Position numbers and translations under genes: made by a program
The notes under the pieces: model-generated
Databases searched by the model: none
The model's input: the letters and a program-made list of their open reading frames with translations, nothing else
What the model was told of the DNA's origin: nothing
Shown: piece by piece, positions 40,606 through 50,718 of the stretch
Layout of the letters: each line of letters begins with the position of its first letter
How positions within the stretch are numbered: position 1 is the stretch's first letter
From: Methyloligella sp.
GTDB taxonomy: Bacteria; Pseudomonadota; Alphaproteobacteria; Rhizobiales; HXMU1428-3
Length of the DNA stretch: 64,000 nt
Reading direction: 5' to 3'
NCBI GenBank assembly: GCA_021604645.1
Contig: BQJJ01000001.1
Span: 372,001 to 436,000, forward strand

Positions 40606-42141
40606 ATGAGACTGTCAAACGAAAATAGCCAGCCCATTCCTGAAGATCAATCACAAACTATGGATCAAGAACACCATAGTAATAAGTCAAGCAATCTCCC
40701 ATTATCAGAGCGTTTAAAACAAGCGTCACAAAATGAGTCTCCCGAACAAACTCATGAAAATGATGGTAAAAGAGAGCAAAACAAAAAAGCAGAACTCGTT
40801 AAAAGTGAGCAGCTAGTTCCAATCTCAAAAGACAAAAGCCAAAAAATTATCATCAAAAAGACAGTAAAAAAATATGGGCTTTCACATGCTATTTTTCGCC
40901 CCATAACCGTTGCTGTTCTATTGTTAGTTGGAACATTTCTTACGCTTTCAATGGGGATGAACTTTTATCATGGCTACAAGAGAGATCTGGAATATTCCAA
41001 ATCACGGCACATAGATCAAACAAACTTTGAAATATTCCAGACCTCATCAATTGCGAAAGATAAAGTCGAATTGGTCATCCGTAATTTTAATGGCGAACTG
41101 GAAAAAAGAACAGCTAGTCATAGTCAATTAGCGGCTTATATAAAGCAACACGCCAATGAGTTAGACAAAGCTCAAAAGGCTCAAGATGAAATCATCTCAC
41201 TTAAATTGACGGCCCTTTTTGATAAGGCCTTTACCGACAAAGAAGAAGCCATTGCTAAATATGCAGACTGGTTCTTTGAATGGAAACGCCCCTACATCAT
41301 TTTAAAAGAGGCCATTTCCTCTACCACCAGACGCTTGGTCAAACTTGGAGAATATGAAAGCCTGCGAACAGCAGTTGAGCGAGATATGAGCGATTATTTC
41401 ATGAGCAACTATAAAGAACAGGTTCTAAAACCTGAGACAAGAGATGCCGTCATAATTGAGGGGCTCGAGAAAATCGCACGAGACGCGCATAAATCCTATT
41501 TAGCGACGATGGCCATTCAGGACGCAAAAATGAAGGCCTTCTTGAAACAAAACACCACCTTCCTGGAAACAATTCCAAAGAATGCCCAATTCACTCAGAC
41601 CAATCTTGATTGGGACGCACAGCGCTGGAAAAATCCAACTTTCCTCATGGAAGACCGTGCGTTTGACGGCATTGTAGGCCTGGGCAGTGCAGCTGTTGGC
41701 GGAACAATCGGCGCTCTCACAATTGGCCCTGCTGTTAATCGAGGCCTGAGTGGAATTTTCATGCCCTTGTCACGGCGTTTTGCAACATCGATGGGTGCAC
41801 GTATAACACTGGCTGAAGGCGGCGCTGTAGCTGGCACCATGGTTGAACCTGTAGGTGGAACAATTGTAGGGGCAGCGATTGGCGTAGTGCTGGGTTTTGC
41901 GGCCGATTATGTCGTGAACAAAATCAACGAGAAATTCTCTCGAGCTGATTTTATATCAGCCAATGAAAAAGCAGTGCAATCAACCATCGACTTGTGGAAA
42001 CAGAAGTTAGAGGCAAATTTGTTGTCAAACACCGGCCAATGGTATGATGAAGCGAAAGCCGGATTAATTTTGGTGCGAGAGCCTTTAAAAACACCGTTTA
42101 AAATAAATGAAAAAGCCAAAGAAGTCCAAGCTCTCTTTTAA
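40606..42141 (+). CDS. Hypothetical membrane protein with glycine-zipper C-terminal region
   Basis: 511 aa; TM near aa 105-125; GLGSAAVGGTIGALTIGPAV and GGAVAGTMVEPVGGTIVGAAIGVVLGFAADYVV. Confidence 0.75.
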   Translation: MRLSNENSQPIPEDQSQTMDQEHHSNKSSNLPLSERLKQASQNESPEQTHENDGKREQNKKAELVKSEQLVPISKDKSQKIIIKKTVKKYGLSHAIFRPITVAVLLLVGTFLTLSMGMNFYHGYKRDLEYSKSRHIDQTNFEIFQTSSIAKDKVELVIRNFNGELEKRTASHSQLAAYIKQHANELDKAQKAQDEIISLKLTALFDKAFTDKEEAIAKYADWFFEWKRPYIILKEAISSTTRRLVKLGEYESLRTAVERDMSDYFMSNYKEQVLKPETRDAVIIEGLEKIARDAHKSYLATMAIQDAKMKAFLKQNTTFLETIPKNAQFTQTNLDWDAQRWKNPTFLMEDRAFDGIVGLGSAAVGGTIGALTIGPAVNRGLSGIFMPLSRRFATSMGARITLAEGGAVAGTMVEPVGGTIVGAAIGVVLGFAADYVVNKINEKFSRADFISANEKAVQSTIDLWKQKLEANLLSNTGQWYDEAKAGLILVREPLKTPFKINEKAKEVQALF

Positions 42142-42144
42142 ATC

Positions 42145-42172
42145 TTCTGCGCTTAGAATAGCCGTGAGAGAG
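42145..42172 (+). repeat. Family B repeat, tail fragment
   Basis: CTGCGCTTAGAATAGCCGTGAGAGA. Confidence 0.65.
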
Positions 42173-42181
42173 AGAAAGCTA

Positions 42182-42997
42182 TTAAGATTTTCTTAGCTCT
42201 CGGATTTCTTCTTTTATGGCGGTTAGCTCAGTCATAATTTCTCTAGTCTGATCATCAACAATTTCTTCTTCATGCGCCTGCAATGGGGCCAAAGCTTCGC
42301 TTTGCATCGCATCAACAATAATACCGATAAATAAATTCAAAACAGCAAAACTCGTGACCAGCATGTAAATGAGAAAGAAGATCCAGGCATAGGGGAACTT
42401 GTCCATCACAGGCCCAGCAAGATCAGCCCAGCCCTCCATTGTCATAATCTGGACCAATGTAAAAATACTGGCGCTCAATGTGCCAAATAATTTTGGGAAT
42501 TCACTGCCAAATAATTGCGTCGCCATTACAGAAGAGACATAAATAATAAGTAGCAAGAGCGCCGCAACAGAGCCCATACCAGGAATAGCATTCAGCAAAC
42601 CCGTAACAACCCGGCGCATGGAAGGGACCGCTGAAATTAAGCGCAAGATACGTAATATACGAAGACTACGAAGAACAGATAAATGCCCTGTTGCCGGAAC
42701 CAGAGCAACACCAACAACAAAAACATCAAACACCGACCAAGGGTCTTTAAACATTTGCCATCTATGAACATAAAACTTGGCTAATAGCTCACAAACAAAA
42801 ACGGAAAGAATAAGCCGGTCAATGGCACTAAATAGAGAGCCATAAGCATCATGCATTCCCTTGTTAGTCTCTAAGCCTAAAATGACCGCATTTAGAAATA
42901 TAAGGCCAATAATAAACCATTCAAAAACTGGTTTACCAATCAGGATCTTCAACCAACTTCTTAAGGTCTCATCTTCTTGCCTTGCCTGTTCACTCAT
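42182..42997 (-). CDS. Voltage-gated cation channel (bacterial NaChBac/Cav-like, ion transport family)
   Basis: One six-TM domain; S4 SVLRSLRILRILRLISAVPSMRRVV; filter FTLVQIMTMEGWADL; C-terminal coiled coil. Confidence 0.93.
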   Translation of the reverse strand: MSEQARQEDETLRSWLKILIGKPVFEWFIIGLIFLNAVILGLETNKGMHDAYGSLFSAIDRLILSVFVCELLAKFYVHRWQMFKDPWSVFDVFVVGVALVPATGHLSVLRSLRILRILRLISAVPSMRRVVTGLLNAIPGMGSVAALLLLIIYVSSVMATQLFGSEFPKLFGTLSASIFTLVQIMTMEGWADLAGPVMDKFPYAWIFFLIYMLVTSFAVLNLFIGIIVDAMQSEALAPLQAHEEEIVDDQTREIMTELTAIKEEIRELRKS

Positions 42998-43048
42998 GTT
43001 GTCCCTCGAAACATCTAACATTGTTTTCAATAGCTATCTAAGCGCTTA

Positions 43049-43139
43049 GTGCGGATGCGTAGTGGGCATCAGAAGCACATCAAAGATGCGTAGTGGGCAT
43101 CAGAAGCACGTCAAAGATGCTTTGCGGGTAACTGAAGCA
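43049..43139 (+). repeat. Three tandem family A repeats, about 31-33-bp period
   Basis: GTGCGGATGCGTAGTGGGCATCAGAAGCACATCAAAGATGCGTAGTGGGCATCAGAAGCACGTCAAAGATGCTTTGCGGGTAACTGAAGC. Confidence 0.88.
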
Positions 43140-43293
43140 AATTAAAAGAGCATCTCATTGAAATATAGATATAAATATCATGAGGTAAACAAAGGTTCCA
43201 AATGCAAAATGTCACTTCACACAAAGATTTTAAACAAAAATGACATTTTTTCATCAGGTTCTGATTGCCGAGACTAATTTGCAGGGGAAAATT

Positions 43294-44265
43294 TTAAACA
43301 AGCTCGGTCGTTCCCAAGTCAACAACGCTCCCATAGTTTTCCTGAAGGCCCCGTCCTTGCATTTTTGTTGTCCAGCCATCAGGTAATCGTTGAATAGAAA
43401 ATAGATTATACCTGGCAAACTCATACCGACTATTGAAACCAATTGAAGCGCTGGGCGTACCAACAATATGACAAACACCATGATTGGTCGTAAGCTTTTC
43501 ATGATGCTGTTTATGATTATGCCCATAAAGAACGAGCTCAGCGCCTGCCTCTCGCAAAAGAGCCTGCAACAAATGATCATTTTGTAAGCCTCGCGAGAGA
43601 GTGGTAATTCCAGGAAGAGGCGGGTGATGCAAAATAACACATCGATATAAGTCAGCTTCTTTGCAGGCGTTTAAAATATGCCCTAAAGCATCAAGGCTGT
43701 TCTCATTTAATCTACCATAAGCTGTAAACAGAGGCGTAGGGACGCCAGAGTTTAAACCTATCAGAGCAACATCATTCACCACTCTAACAAAAGGCAGGTC
43801 AGGTCCTGTTGCTCCCCCTAATTCCCCCCCCTTGTCATCTGAAGTCATAAAGGGAAGTAAATCTTTGGAGCGGGACATCGGGATATCCGCTTCGTCAGAT
43901 AAATTCGGAGGTCTTGCTGAAGTAAGAAAAGATGTTGGGCCATAATAATCGTGATTGCCAGGTACAAAAGAAAGTCCACTAGGAGATCCAAATCTCTCCA
44001 ACCAGGGTAGAGCCGTTGTATATTCTTGACGCAATGATAAATTCACTAAGTCACCCGAGACAATGAGGTGATTAAAAGTCTGCGCCAAAACATCTTTTGT
44101 TACGGCTTCAAGGGTTTCAGCAAGGTGCATAGATTTACGAGAGAGATGCCAATTTAGAAGTCCAAAAAATCGTTTAAAAGAAAGCTCAGCCAATGAAGGG
44201 ACAGGTTTCTGAGGAAAATGGATATCCGTTAAATGAGCAAGAATGGTCTCTGGCTTTGTCGTCAT
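43294..44265 (-). CDS. Metallophosphoesterase (calcineurin-like)
   Basis: LAHLTDIHFP; VSGDLVN; VPGNHDYY; YGHNHKQHH motifs. Confidence 0.93.
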   Translation of the reverse strand: MTTKPETILAHLTDIHFPQKPVPSLAELSFKRFFGLLNWHLSRKSMHLAETLEAVTKDVLAQTFNHLIVSGDLVNLSLRQEYTTALPWLERFGSPSGLSFVPGNHDYYGPTSFLTSARPPNLSDEADIPMSRSKDLLPFMTSDDKGGELGGATGPDLPFVRVVNDVALIGLNSGVPTPLFTAYGRLNENSLDALGHILNACKEADLYRCVILHHPPLPGITTLSRGLQNDHLLQALLREAGAELVLYGHNHKQHHEKLTTNHGVCHIVGTPSASIGFNSRYEFARYNLFSIQRLPDGWTTKMQGRGLQENYGSVVDLGTTELV

Positions 44266-44482
44266 ATGAAAGAAATCCCTACTAATCCTGATGGGTAAGT
44301 GTCAAAGTAAATGCAAAAAATAAAAACAGAAATTAAGGAAACTATCGAATAATCATCGCTAAAACATTGACTTTCATTATGAAATAGAATTAACAGCCCT
44401 AATAATCTGGTTTTATAAGTAGGACTATATATAAAAGGGTTGCCCGCGTTTTTGAAGATAAATAAATGAAGGGGCACTTTTA

Positions 44483-44965
44483 ATGAAGGGTACACTGGTC
44501 AAAATGTTTTCAAAGCTACTAACAGCGTTTTTCCGTCCCTTTTGGCGAGTAACCCGCGGCACAACCATGGGCGCTCAAGCAGTCGTAATAGATCACAAAT
44601 CTAGGGTTTTATTGGTTCGTCATGGCTATAGACCCGGATGGCATTTTCCCGGCGGTGGGGTTGAGCATTACGAAGCTTTGGCAGAAGCCATGGAGCGAGA
44701 ACTGTTTGAAGAAACAAGAGTAGAGCTAACGGGGAAGCCAAAATTACATGGCATTTTTACCAATTTTGAAAAGTTTAAAGGGGATCATATCGGGGTCTTT
44801 ATCGTTCAGGATTGGAAGCAAGATGAAATGCCCAAACCGAATGCTGAGATAAAAGAAATTGGATTTTTCTATCGAGATGAGTTACCAGAACACACTGTAA
44901 CAGGCGTGATAAATCGTTTAGACGAAATATTTGAGGGCAAAGCCATCTCAAATGAATGGAAATAA
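44483..44965 (+). CDS. NUDIX hydrolase
   Basis: GGGVEHYEALAEAMERELFEETRVEL, NUDIX box. Confidence 0.93.
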   Translation: MKGTLVKMFSKLLTAFFRPFWRVTRGTTMGAQAVVIDHKSRVLLVRHGYRPGWHFPGGGVEHYEALAEAMERELFEETRVELTGKPKLHGIFTNFEKFKGDHIGVFIVQDWKQDEMPKPNAEIKEIGFFYRDELPEHTVTGVINRLDEIFEGKAISNEWK

Positions 44966-45023
44966 GAACAATATCAAATCTAAAAGTCTAATTTAAAAGA
45001 CTTATTAAATAAAGATAACTGCT

Positions 45024-45515
45024 GTGACCAAACTAACAAAAACACCAATAAACGTGATTACAAGCGAAATGCAAGAACTCTTTGACAAGCATCTTGGACC
45101 AGGGCGCTTTGCAAGAACGGCTTACCGTCTGCGCGAGCAGGGCAGTTCAACGAAGCCCGTTGGAATTAATGTTTTTACTGAAGATAAGCTCGTAGGCACA
45201 GTCAGCTTAACAGAACTAATCATAGGCGGCGAACATCGTTGCTTTTTGCTTGGCCCTCTCTTAATAGATGAAAACCATCGCTCAAAGGGATTAGGTCTAG
45301 AACTGATCCATGACGCAATAGAACTTGCAAAAACCAAAGATGCGGCAGCAGTTCTGTTAGTTGGTGACGTTGCGTACTATGAAAAAGCCGGTTTCAAACA
45401 AACTAGGATGGGACAGATAAACCTTCCAGGGCCAGTTGATCCAGGAAGGCTATTAATGTTTGAAATCAGTAATGGTGCAATGGACACGATAAAAGGCGCT
45501 GCAAAGGCAAGCTAA
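45024..45515 (+). CDS. GNAT family N-acetyltransferase
   Basis: LGPLLIDENHRSKGLGLELIHDAIELAKTKDAAAVLLVGDVAYYEKAGFKQ. Confidence 0.9.
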   Translation: MTKLTKTPINVITSEMQELFDKHLGPGRFARTAYRLREQGSSTKPVGINVFTEDKLVGTVSLTELIIGGEHRCFLLGPLLIDENHRSKGLGLELIHDAIELAKTKDAAAVLLVGDVAYYEKAGFKQTRMGQINLPGPVDPGRLLMFEISNGAMDTIKGAAKAS

Positions 45516-45547
45516 GCCAATACATCTTAAACTATTAGAACTTGAAC

Positions 45548-47722
45548 CTAATGCCCTTCACGCCACCACATTGTACCAAGTGCAAGCAAAAGAACAGCCA
45601 GAGCAAGTAAGCCATTAATCAATGGAATGAGCTTCACACCTTTAACAACATAAGCACGGCGATCCAACAAGCCCATCCAACCGCTACCTGCATAAGCTCC
45701 AGCACTACTCATCATAGAAACTTTAGGAACTGAAAGGAGAGAAACTGTAGAAGAGACACTTTCACTCTCTTTAGATTTCGCGTTATTGCCAGTCCAAAAA
45801 ACTCCAGATTTGGCTTCTTTGGCAAGCGGTGTGACGATCCTATCTGTGGTAACAATATTCTTTAATTCTTTCTCACTGGCAAACCCAATATAAGCAAGAG
45901 CATTCAGCTTTCCAGATTGGACACGGTGAATGCCTAATTGTTGTTTGGAAAGTTTCGTTTGCCATGTTCCAGGTGTCACCTCTTTTAACTCAATCTCTTT
46001 AGTAGTCCCATCTGGTTGAGTGATGCGAACAGGAGCAATGTCCTTCTTCATACTCCGTCTTTTAATCAATAAGTTACGTGCGTCCCCAACAGCAGTTAAA
46101 GCTTCCTCCTCAAGGTCAGGTTCCTTCATGAGCCAATGAGACAAGCGACGCAAAAGAGTGGTGTAAGGGCCGCCGCCATCAAAACCACGTGCCCAAAGCC
46201 AGGCATGATCAGAAAGTAAGAGAGCAATACGCCCCTCACCAAGTCTGTTTAAAACTAGTAGTGGGTGTTCTTTCGCACCCTTCATCAGGGTTTCACCTTC
46301 GCCAACATTCGCCTCAACCAAACGAAACCATCGCCCCCATTGAGCCGTTTTGCTGGCTGCGTTATTTGAAAGCGGCAAGTTATGAGTAACAGGGTGCTTT
46401 TGCCCCTTTTCAGTAACTTTAGGAACATAGGCTTGCTCAATGACTTGGCCAGTTGGCGTCGCGGGTAGAATTTGTTCAAGCGGCGTATTCGCTAAGCTAA
46501 GTGGTGTTGCAAAATGATCTCCTGCAGCGATGAGAACAGCACCACCATTGAGAACATACTGACTAACATTATCAAGGTAATGTAAAGGCAAAACGCCGCG
46601 TCTCTGATAGCGATCAAAAATGATCAAATCAAAGTCCTCTAGCTTTTCAGAGAAAAGTTCACGTGTCGGAAATGCAATTAAAGATAGTTGATGAATGGGT
46701 GTACCATCTTGTTTTTCCGGTGGGCGCAATATGGTAAAATGCACCAAATCAACGGAGGCATCGGATTTAAGTAAATTACGCCATGTTCGCTCTCCAGCAT
46801 GCGGCTCACCAGAGACAAGAAGAACCCGTAAATTTTCTCTAACACCCTCAGCAGAAATCACAGCACGGTTATTCGCTGGTGTAATCTCATCTTCATGGGT
46901 GTCCAATTCAATTTCCATCAAGTTCAGCCCTGCATGAGGAAATGCCAAAGGAACGGTAATTTCCTCTCCGACTTGCACAAATTGAGTTTTTTCAGAACTT
47001 CCCTTTTGGCGAAACTTCAACTTAACCATATGAGAGGCACCAACAGAACTGCCTTGTTCAACGATTTTTAGTTTTAATGTGCGAGTTGAACCAACAATGC
47101 CATATTTAGGTGCTTTAACAATTTCAATACGTCGGTCAAATTGGTTTTTATTACCAGTGAGAATGAAATGGAGCGGTATGGCTGCCCCAGTAAGGCTGCC
47201 TTGTTCTTGGTTGACAGCTAATCCAAGTTCCTGGAACTTTTTAGGGGCATCATGGACTTGCCCGTCAGTAATCATCACAACACCAGCAATTCGGTTTGAA
47301 GCAAGCCGGCTAATGCCTTCCCGAAGCGCAGAAAAAGCGAGCGTACCGTCTTTAGCATTAGGGTCATCTGACCCAAGTGCAATGATTTCTGTTTCTAAGT
47401 CTTTAATATCACTCAAACGTTCATTGAGTTTTGTTAGAGATTGATCGACCAAACCTTCTCGGCCAGAAATAACCTGACTGGGGCTTTTGTCTGTCACAAT
47501 CAGTAGAATGTTTTTTAAAGGGTCGCGCTGTTCTTGGCGCAAACTAGGATTTAATAGTGCAAATAATAAAAGAGAAAGCCCAAGCCCACGAAGGAGTGTG
47601 CCGGGGAGCCGATTAATAAGCATCAGCAATATAAGAGCCACAATCAACCCAGCAAAAAACCAAAGATAAAGAGGAGATAAAAATGGAGCGTAGATAATAT
47701 CCCAGCCATTAAATATTGTCAT
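45548..47722 (-). CDS. Membrane protein of MoxR/DUF58 cluster (vWA/glutamine-amidotransferase-like)
   Basis: N- and C-terminal TM; LLIVTDKSPSQVISGREGL; position overlaps the DUF4159 gene. Confidence 0.75.
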   Translation of the reverse strand: MTIFNGWDIIYAPFLSPLYLWFFAGLIVALILLMLINRLPGTLLRGLGLSLLLFALLNPSLRQEQRDPLKNILLIVTDKSPSQVISGREGLVDQSLTKLNERLSDIKDLETEIIALGSDDPNAKDGTLAFSALREGISRLASNRIAGVVMITDGQVHDAPKKFQELGLAVNQEQGSLTGAAIPLHFILTGNKNQFDRRIEIVKAPKYGIVGSTRTLKLKIVEQGSSVGASHMVKLKFRQKGSSEKTQFVQVGEEITVPLAFPHAGLNLMEIELDTHEDEITPANNRAVISAEGVRENLRVLLVSGEPHAGERTWRNLLKSDASVDLVHFTILRPPEKQDGTPIHQLSLIAFPTRELFSEKLEDFDLIIFDRYQRRGVLPLHYLDNVSQYVLNGGAVLIAAGDHFATPLSLANTPLEQILPATPTGQVIEQAYVPKVTEKGQKHPVTHNLPLSNNAASKTAQWGRWFRLVEANVGEGETLMKGAKEHPLLVLNRLGEGRIALLLSDHAWLWARGFDGGGPYTTLLRRLSHWLMKEPDLEEEALTAVGDARNLLIKRRSMKKDIAPVRITQPDGTTKEIELKEVTPGTWQTKLSKQQLGIHRVQSGKLNALAYIGFASEKELKNIVTTDRIVTPLAKEAKSGVFWTGNNAKSKESESVSSTVSLLSVPKVSMMSSAGAYAGSGWMGLLDRRAYVVKGVKLIPLINGLLALAVLLLALGTMWWREGH

Positions 47723-50718
47723 TGTCCAAGCCTTTCCAAAAGAGCCGGCACATGAACCTGGTCCGCTTTATAATTTCCAGCCAAAGCGTACATAACAATA
47801 TTCACACCAACACGGTAAGCCATCTCTCTTTGACCTTCCCCTCCTGGAATGACCGGAAATTTGGCTTGATCATTTTTATCAACCGCCCAGGCAGAAGCAA
47901 GATCATTGGACGTAATCAGTAAGGTGCTCACACCATCAATATCTGAATTGGAGTTTGAACCACGGTTTGTTGCTTCAACCCAAAGGTCACCGCCCTGATA
48001 ACGGCCGGGAAAACTTGAAAGCAGATAAAAGCTCTTCGTCAAAACATGACCAGAAGGCACAGGTTCTATCCGCGGGATATCGAGTTTTGAAAGGAGCATT
48101 TTAAGTTGAGATTGCGAGCGGCCATCTAGTCCACCAATACGGCTATCTTGATCCTTTGTGTCAAATATGATCATGCCGCCATGTTTCATGTAACTATTAA
48201 TTCGTTGAGCAATTTTATCTGATAATGGCTTGCTGAATGATCCCACAGGCCAATAAAGAATGGGATAAAAAGCCAACGTATCTTGAGCTAAATTGATACC
48301 AATTGGCACGGAAGGTTCAACAGCAGTGCGACTATTAAGAACAGAACTTAAACCCCACAAACCATCATGGCTGGTTTGGTCAATTTTTGCGTTTCCAGTA
48401 ATCACATAAGCTAAATGAGTTTTAAGAGCGGGAGATAATTTCGGATCACTATGTTTTTTTGGAGCAAAAACAGGCTTGTCATATCGATTAAATAATTTCA
48501 ATACTTCAGGGTCTATTTCCTTAGCACTCAGCTCATGGGATGGCATGATGAAAGAGCCAAACGAAGCAAGACTAAATAAAAGACCAAGTGCAGCACCCTG
48601 CCGAATGCGATTAAATGAAAAGACACCACGCATAAACAGAATGATCAAACTATCTATAACAAGCAAGATAAAGGCCGTAATAAATAAGGGACCTCGCAAT
48701 GCTCGTTCTGGAGCTTTGCGATAAGCTAATCTTTGAGCTTTAAGCACAGAATAATCACCTTTTTTCAGCTCGGTTGTTTGTCCAATCAAATTAAGAGCAA
48801 TTGATTGGTCTGGTGGGCCATAAAACCCGGGTGGGTGTTTTGGCTCAATCTTAATTTTGTTAATCTGACTAAATGCAATCGGTTCAGTTAAAACAGATGG
48901 TTTTTCTAAACGACCAAATCCATTTAATGAACGGTAAGGGGCAAGTAATGTTTCTTTTGGTCGTTGAACAATAATACTTTCATCAGCGGTATTAGTAGCC
49001 GAATTTTCTTTACCCGTTTGTGACGCGGCTTCGTCTTGTGTGCTATCACCGCTAAGACCTCCAACTGAGAGTTGGCTTAATCTCTGTAACATTTCAACAA
49101 AAAGGCCAGAAAGAGGTAGGTTTGACCAATCAGAATTAGCCGTCACATGTACAAGAACAATCCACCCATCTAATTCACGCGTCGCTGTTACCAAAGGTGT
49201 ACCATCTTGCAAACGCGCCCAAATAAAAACTTTGTCAGAAAGGCGTGAAGGGTCAGCCAGCAATTGCCGGGAAACAACAACTTCCGGCGGAATGACCAAA
49301 CCAGAAAAAGGGCTTTGATCATCAAAATCTGCGAGCGTTTGTGGTTTTGACCAGGAAAGAGCACCGCCCAAACGTCGCCCGCCTTGGCGCAAAGGAGAGG
49401 GTAATAAGCTATCCTGACTTTCTTCCATGTGTGGACCAGCAAAGCGGACAAGCACGCCACCCTTTTCAACCCATTCTGTCAGTCTTAATAACGGCGCACC
49501 TACAAGACGGCCTATATCTGCCATCATAATCACAGACACATTTTTGTTTGTGAAACTTTCTATAGTTTCTTCAATATCTCCAGAAACAGACTCTGTAGAG
49601 GCATTGATGAGTTCGGCATAAGGTTCTAATGCTCGCTTAATATAATAGAGAGGCGAGAGGAGTGGTTGAGCCAATTGCCCCCCTTCATTCGAGAGTAATC
49701 CAATGCGGCGCCAATTAGATCTTTGATCAAGAAGAAAAACACTTCCCGCTGAACTTTGTCCCTCAATTTTCAATTTTCTGATTTGATTGCGCAACTCTAA
49801 TGGTAAATCAATACGAGTCTCGATTGAGGTGCTCTCAGCTTTTAAAACAAAGGGAACACGGCTCAAAATCTCATCTTGGCCCGAGAGAGCCAGAACTTGA
49901 CCGCGCCGTTCATTCGAAGAAGGTACACCTTTAACAATCCCGTACAAAATTCCCCCCTGACCTAGCCGTGCACTCAGCGCTAAAGGTAAGGAACTTTCAT
50001 CAGGAGAAACAAGGTGAAGAGATAAACCCGCCGTTTCAAAACGAGCAAGTTTAGCAATCACGTCTTCTGATTTCTCAAAGCTGAGACCATCAGCCAACCA
50101 ATAAAGAGCGCCATTCTTTAAGGCCCCTTCATTGTTTGATGAAAAAAGGTCTAAGCCTTTATCCAGACGGTCCAGTGCAGAAAGATGATCAGTGTGAAAC
50201 GAAGTTGGTTGCATGCGTTCAATTTGAGCCAGAGCATCAAGAGCACTGAGAGGAATAATATTCCCCCCCTCTCTTTCAGGCGCAGTCGGTAAAAGGAAGA
50301 CCAGTCGCTCCTGTGCTTGTGCGTCACGCACCAATCGTTCCATCATGATTTTACGAAGTGCCCACTTCGAAGCGGCTGTCCAACCATTATCAACCAAAAT
50401 CACCACAGGTCCGTTGGTTTTCGTTGCAGCCTCGCCATCTGATTGTGTTGGCAATAAAGGTTTAGCGCTGTTTAAAACCGGCTGAGAAAGGGCAAAAATA
50501 ATAAAAGCTGCAACCATTAACCGCAGTAAAGTTAGCCACCAAGGGCTATGCGAAGCTGTGGTCTCATTCTGTAATAAACGTTTTAAAATCCGCGTTGGCG
50601 GAAAGGTCTCGCGAGAGGGGCTCGGCGGTGTTGAGCGCAACAACCACCAAATTACCGGTAAGGTGAGTAAGCCTAGTAATGGCAAAGGGCTAAGAAAACT
50701 TAAAATTCCAAGGCTCAT
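47719..50718 (-). CDS. DUF4159 domain protein with BatA-like N-terminus
   Basis: LSFLSPLPLLGLLTLPVIWWLLRSTPPSP N-terminus; C-terminal ITGNAKIDQTSHDGLWGLSSVLNSRTAVEPSVPIGINLAQDTLAFYPILYWPVG. Confidence 0.88.
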   Translation of the reverse strand: MSLGILSFLSPLPLLGLLTLPVIWWLLRSTPPSPSRETFPPTRILKRLLQNETTASHSPWWLTLLRLMVAAFIIFALSQPVLNSAKPLLPTQSDGEAATKTNGPVVILVDNGWTAASKWALRKIMMERLVRDAQAQERLVFLLPTAPEREGGNIIPLSALDALAQIERMQPTSFHTDHLSALDRLDKGLDLFSSNNEGALKNGALYWLADGLSFEKSEDVIAKLARFETAGLSLHLVSPDESSLPLALSARLGQGGILYGIVKGVPSSNERRGQVLALSGQDEILSRVPFVLKAESTSIETRIDLPLELRNQIRKLKIEGQSSAGSVFLLDQRSNWRRIGLLSNEGGQLAQPLLSPLYYIKRALEPYAELINASTESVSGDIEETIESFTNKNVSVIMMADIGRLVGAPLLRLTEWVEKGGVLVRFAGPHMEESQDSLLPSPLRQGGRRLGGALSWSKPQTLADFDDQSPFSGLVIPPEVVVSRQLLADPSRLSDKVFIWARLQDGTPLVTATRELDGWIVLVHVTANSDWSNLPLSGLFVEMLQRLSQLSVGGLSGDSTQDEAASQTGKENSATNTADESIIVQRPKETLLAPYRSLNGFGRLEKPSVLTEPIAFSQINKIKIEPKHPPGFYGPPDQSIALNLIGQTTELKKGDYSVLKAQRLAYRKAPERALRGPLFITAFILLVIDSLIILFMRGVFSFNRIRQGAALGLLFSLASFGSFIMPSHELSAKEIDPEVLKLFNRYDKPVFAPKKHSDPKLSPALKTHLAYVITGNAKIDQTSHDGLWGLSSVLNSRTAVEPSVPIGINLAQDTLAFYPILYWPVGSFSKPLSDKIAQRINSYMKHGGMIIFDTKDQDSRIGGLDGRSQSQLKMLLSKLDIPRIEPVPSGHVLTKSFYLLSSFPGRYQGGDLWVEATNRGSNSNSDIDGVSTLLITSNDLASAWAVDKNDQAKFPVIPGGEGQREMAYRVGVNIVMYALAGNYKADQVHVPALLERLGQ

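Noticed and set aside
43049-43139. Possible CRISPR array
   Set aside because: Same reason: 31-33-bp period with almost identical linkers and no unique spacers.
43254-43640. 128-aa minus ORF
   Set aside because: Out-of-frame overlap with the well-supported metallophosphoesterase gene.
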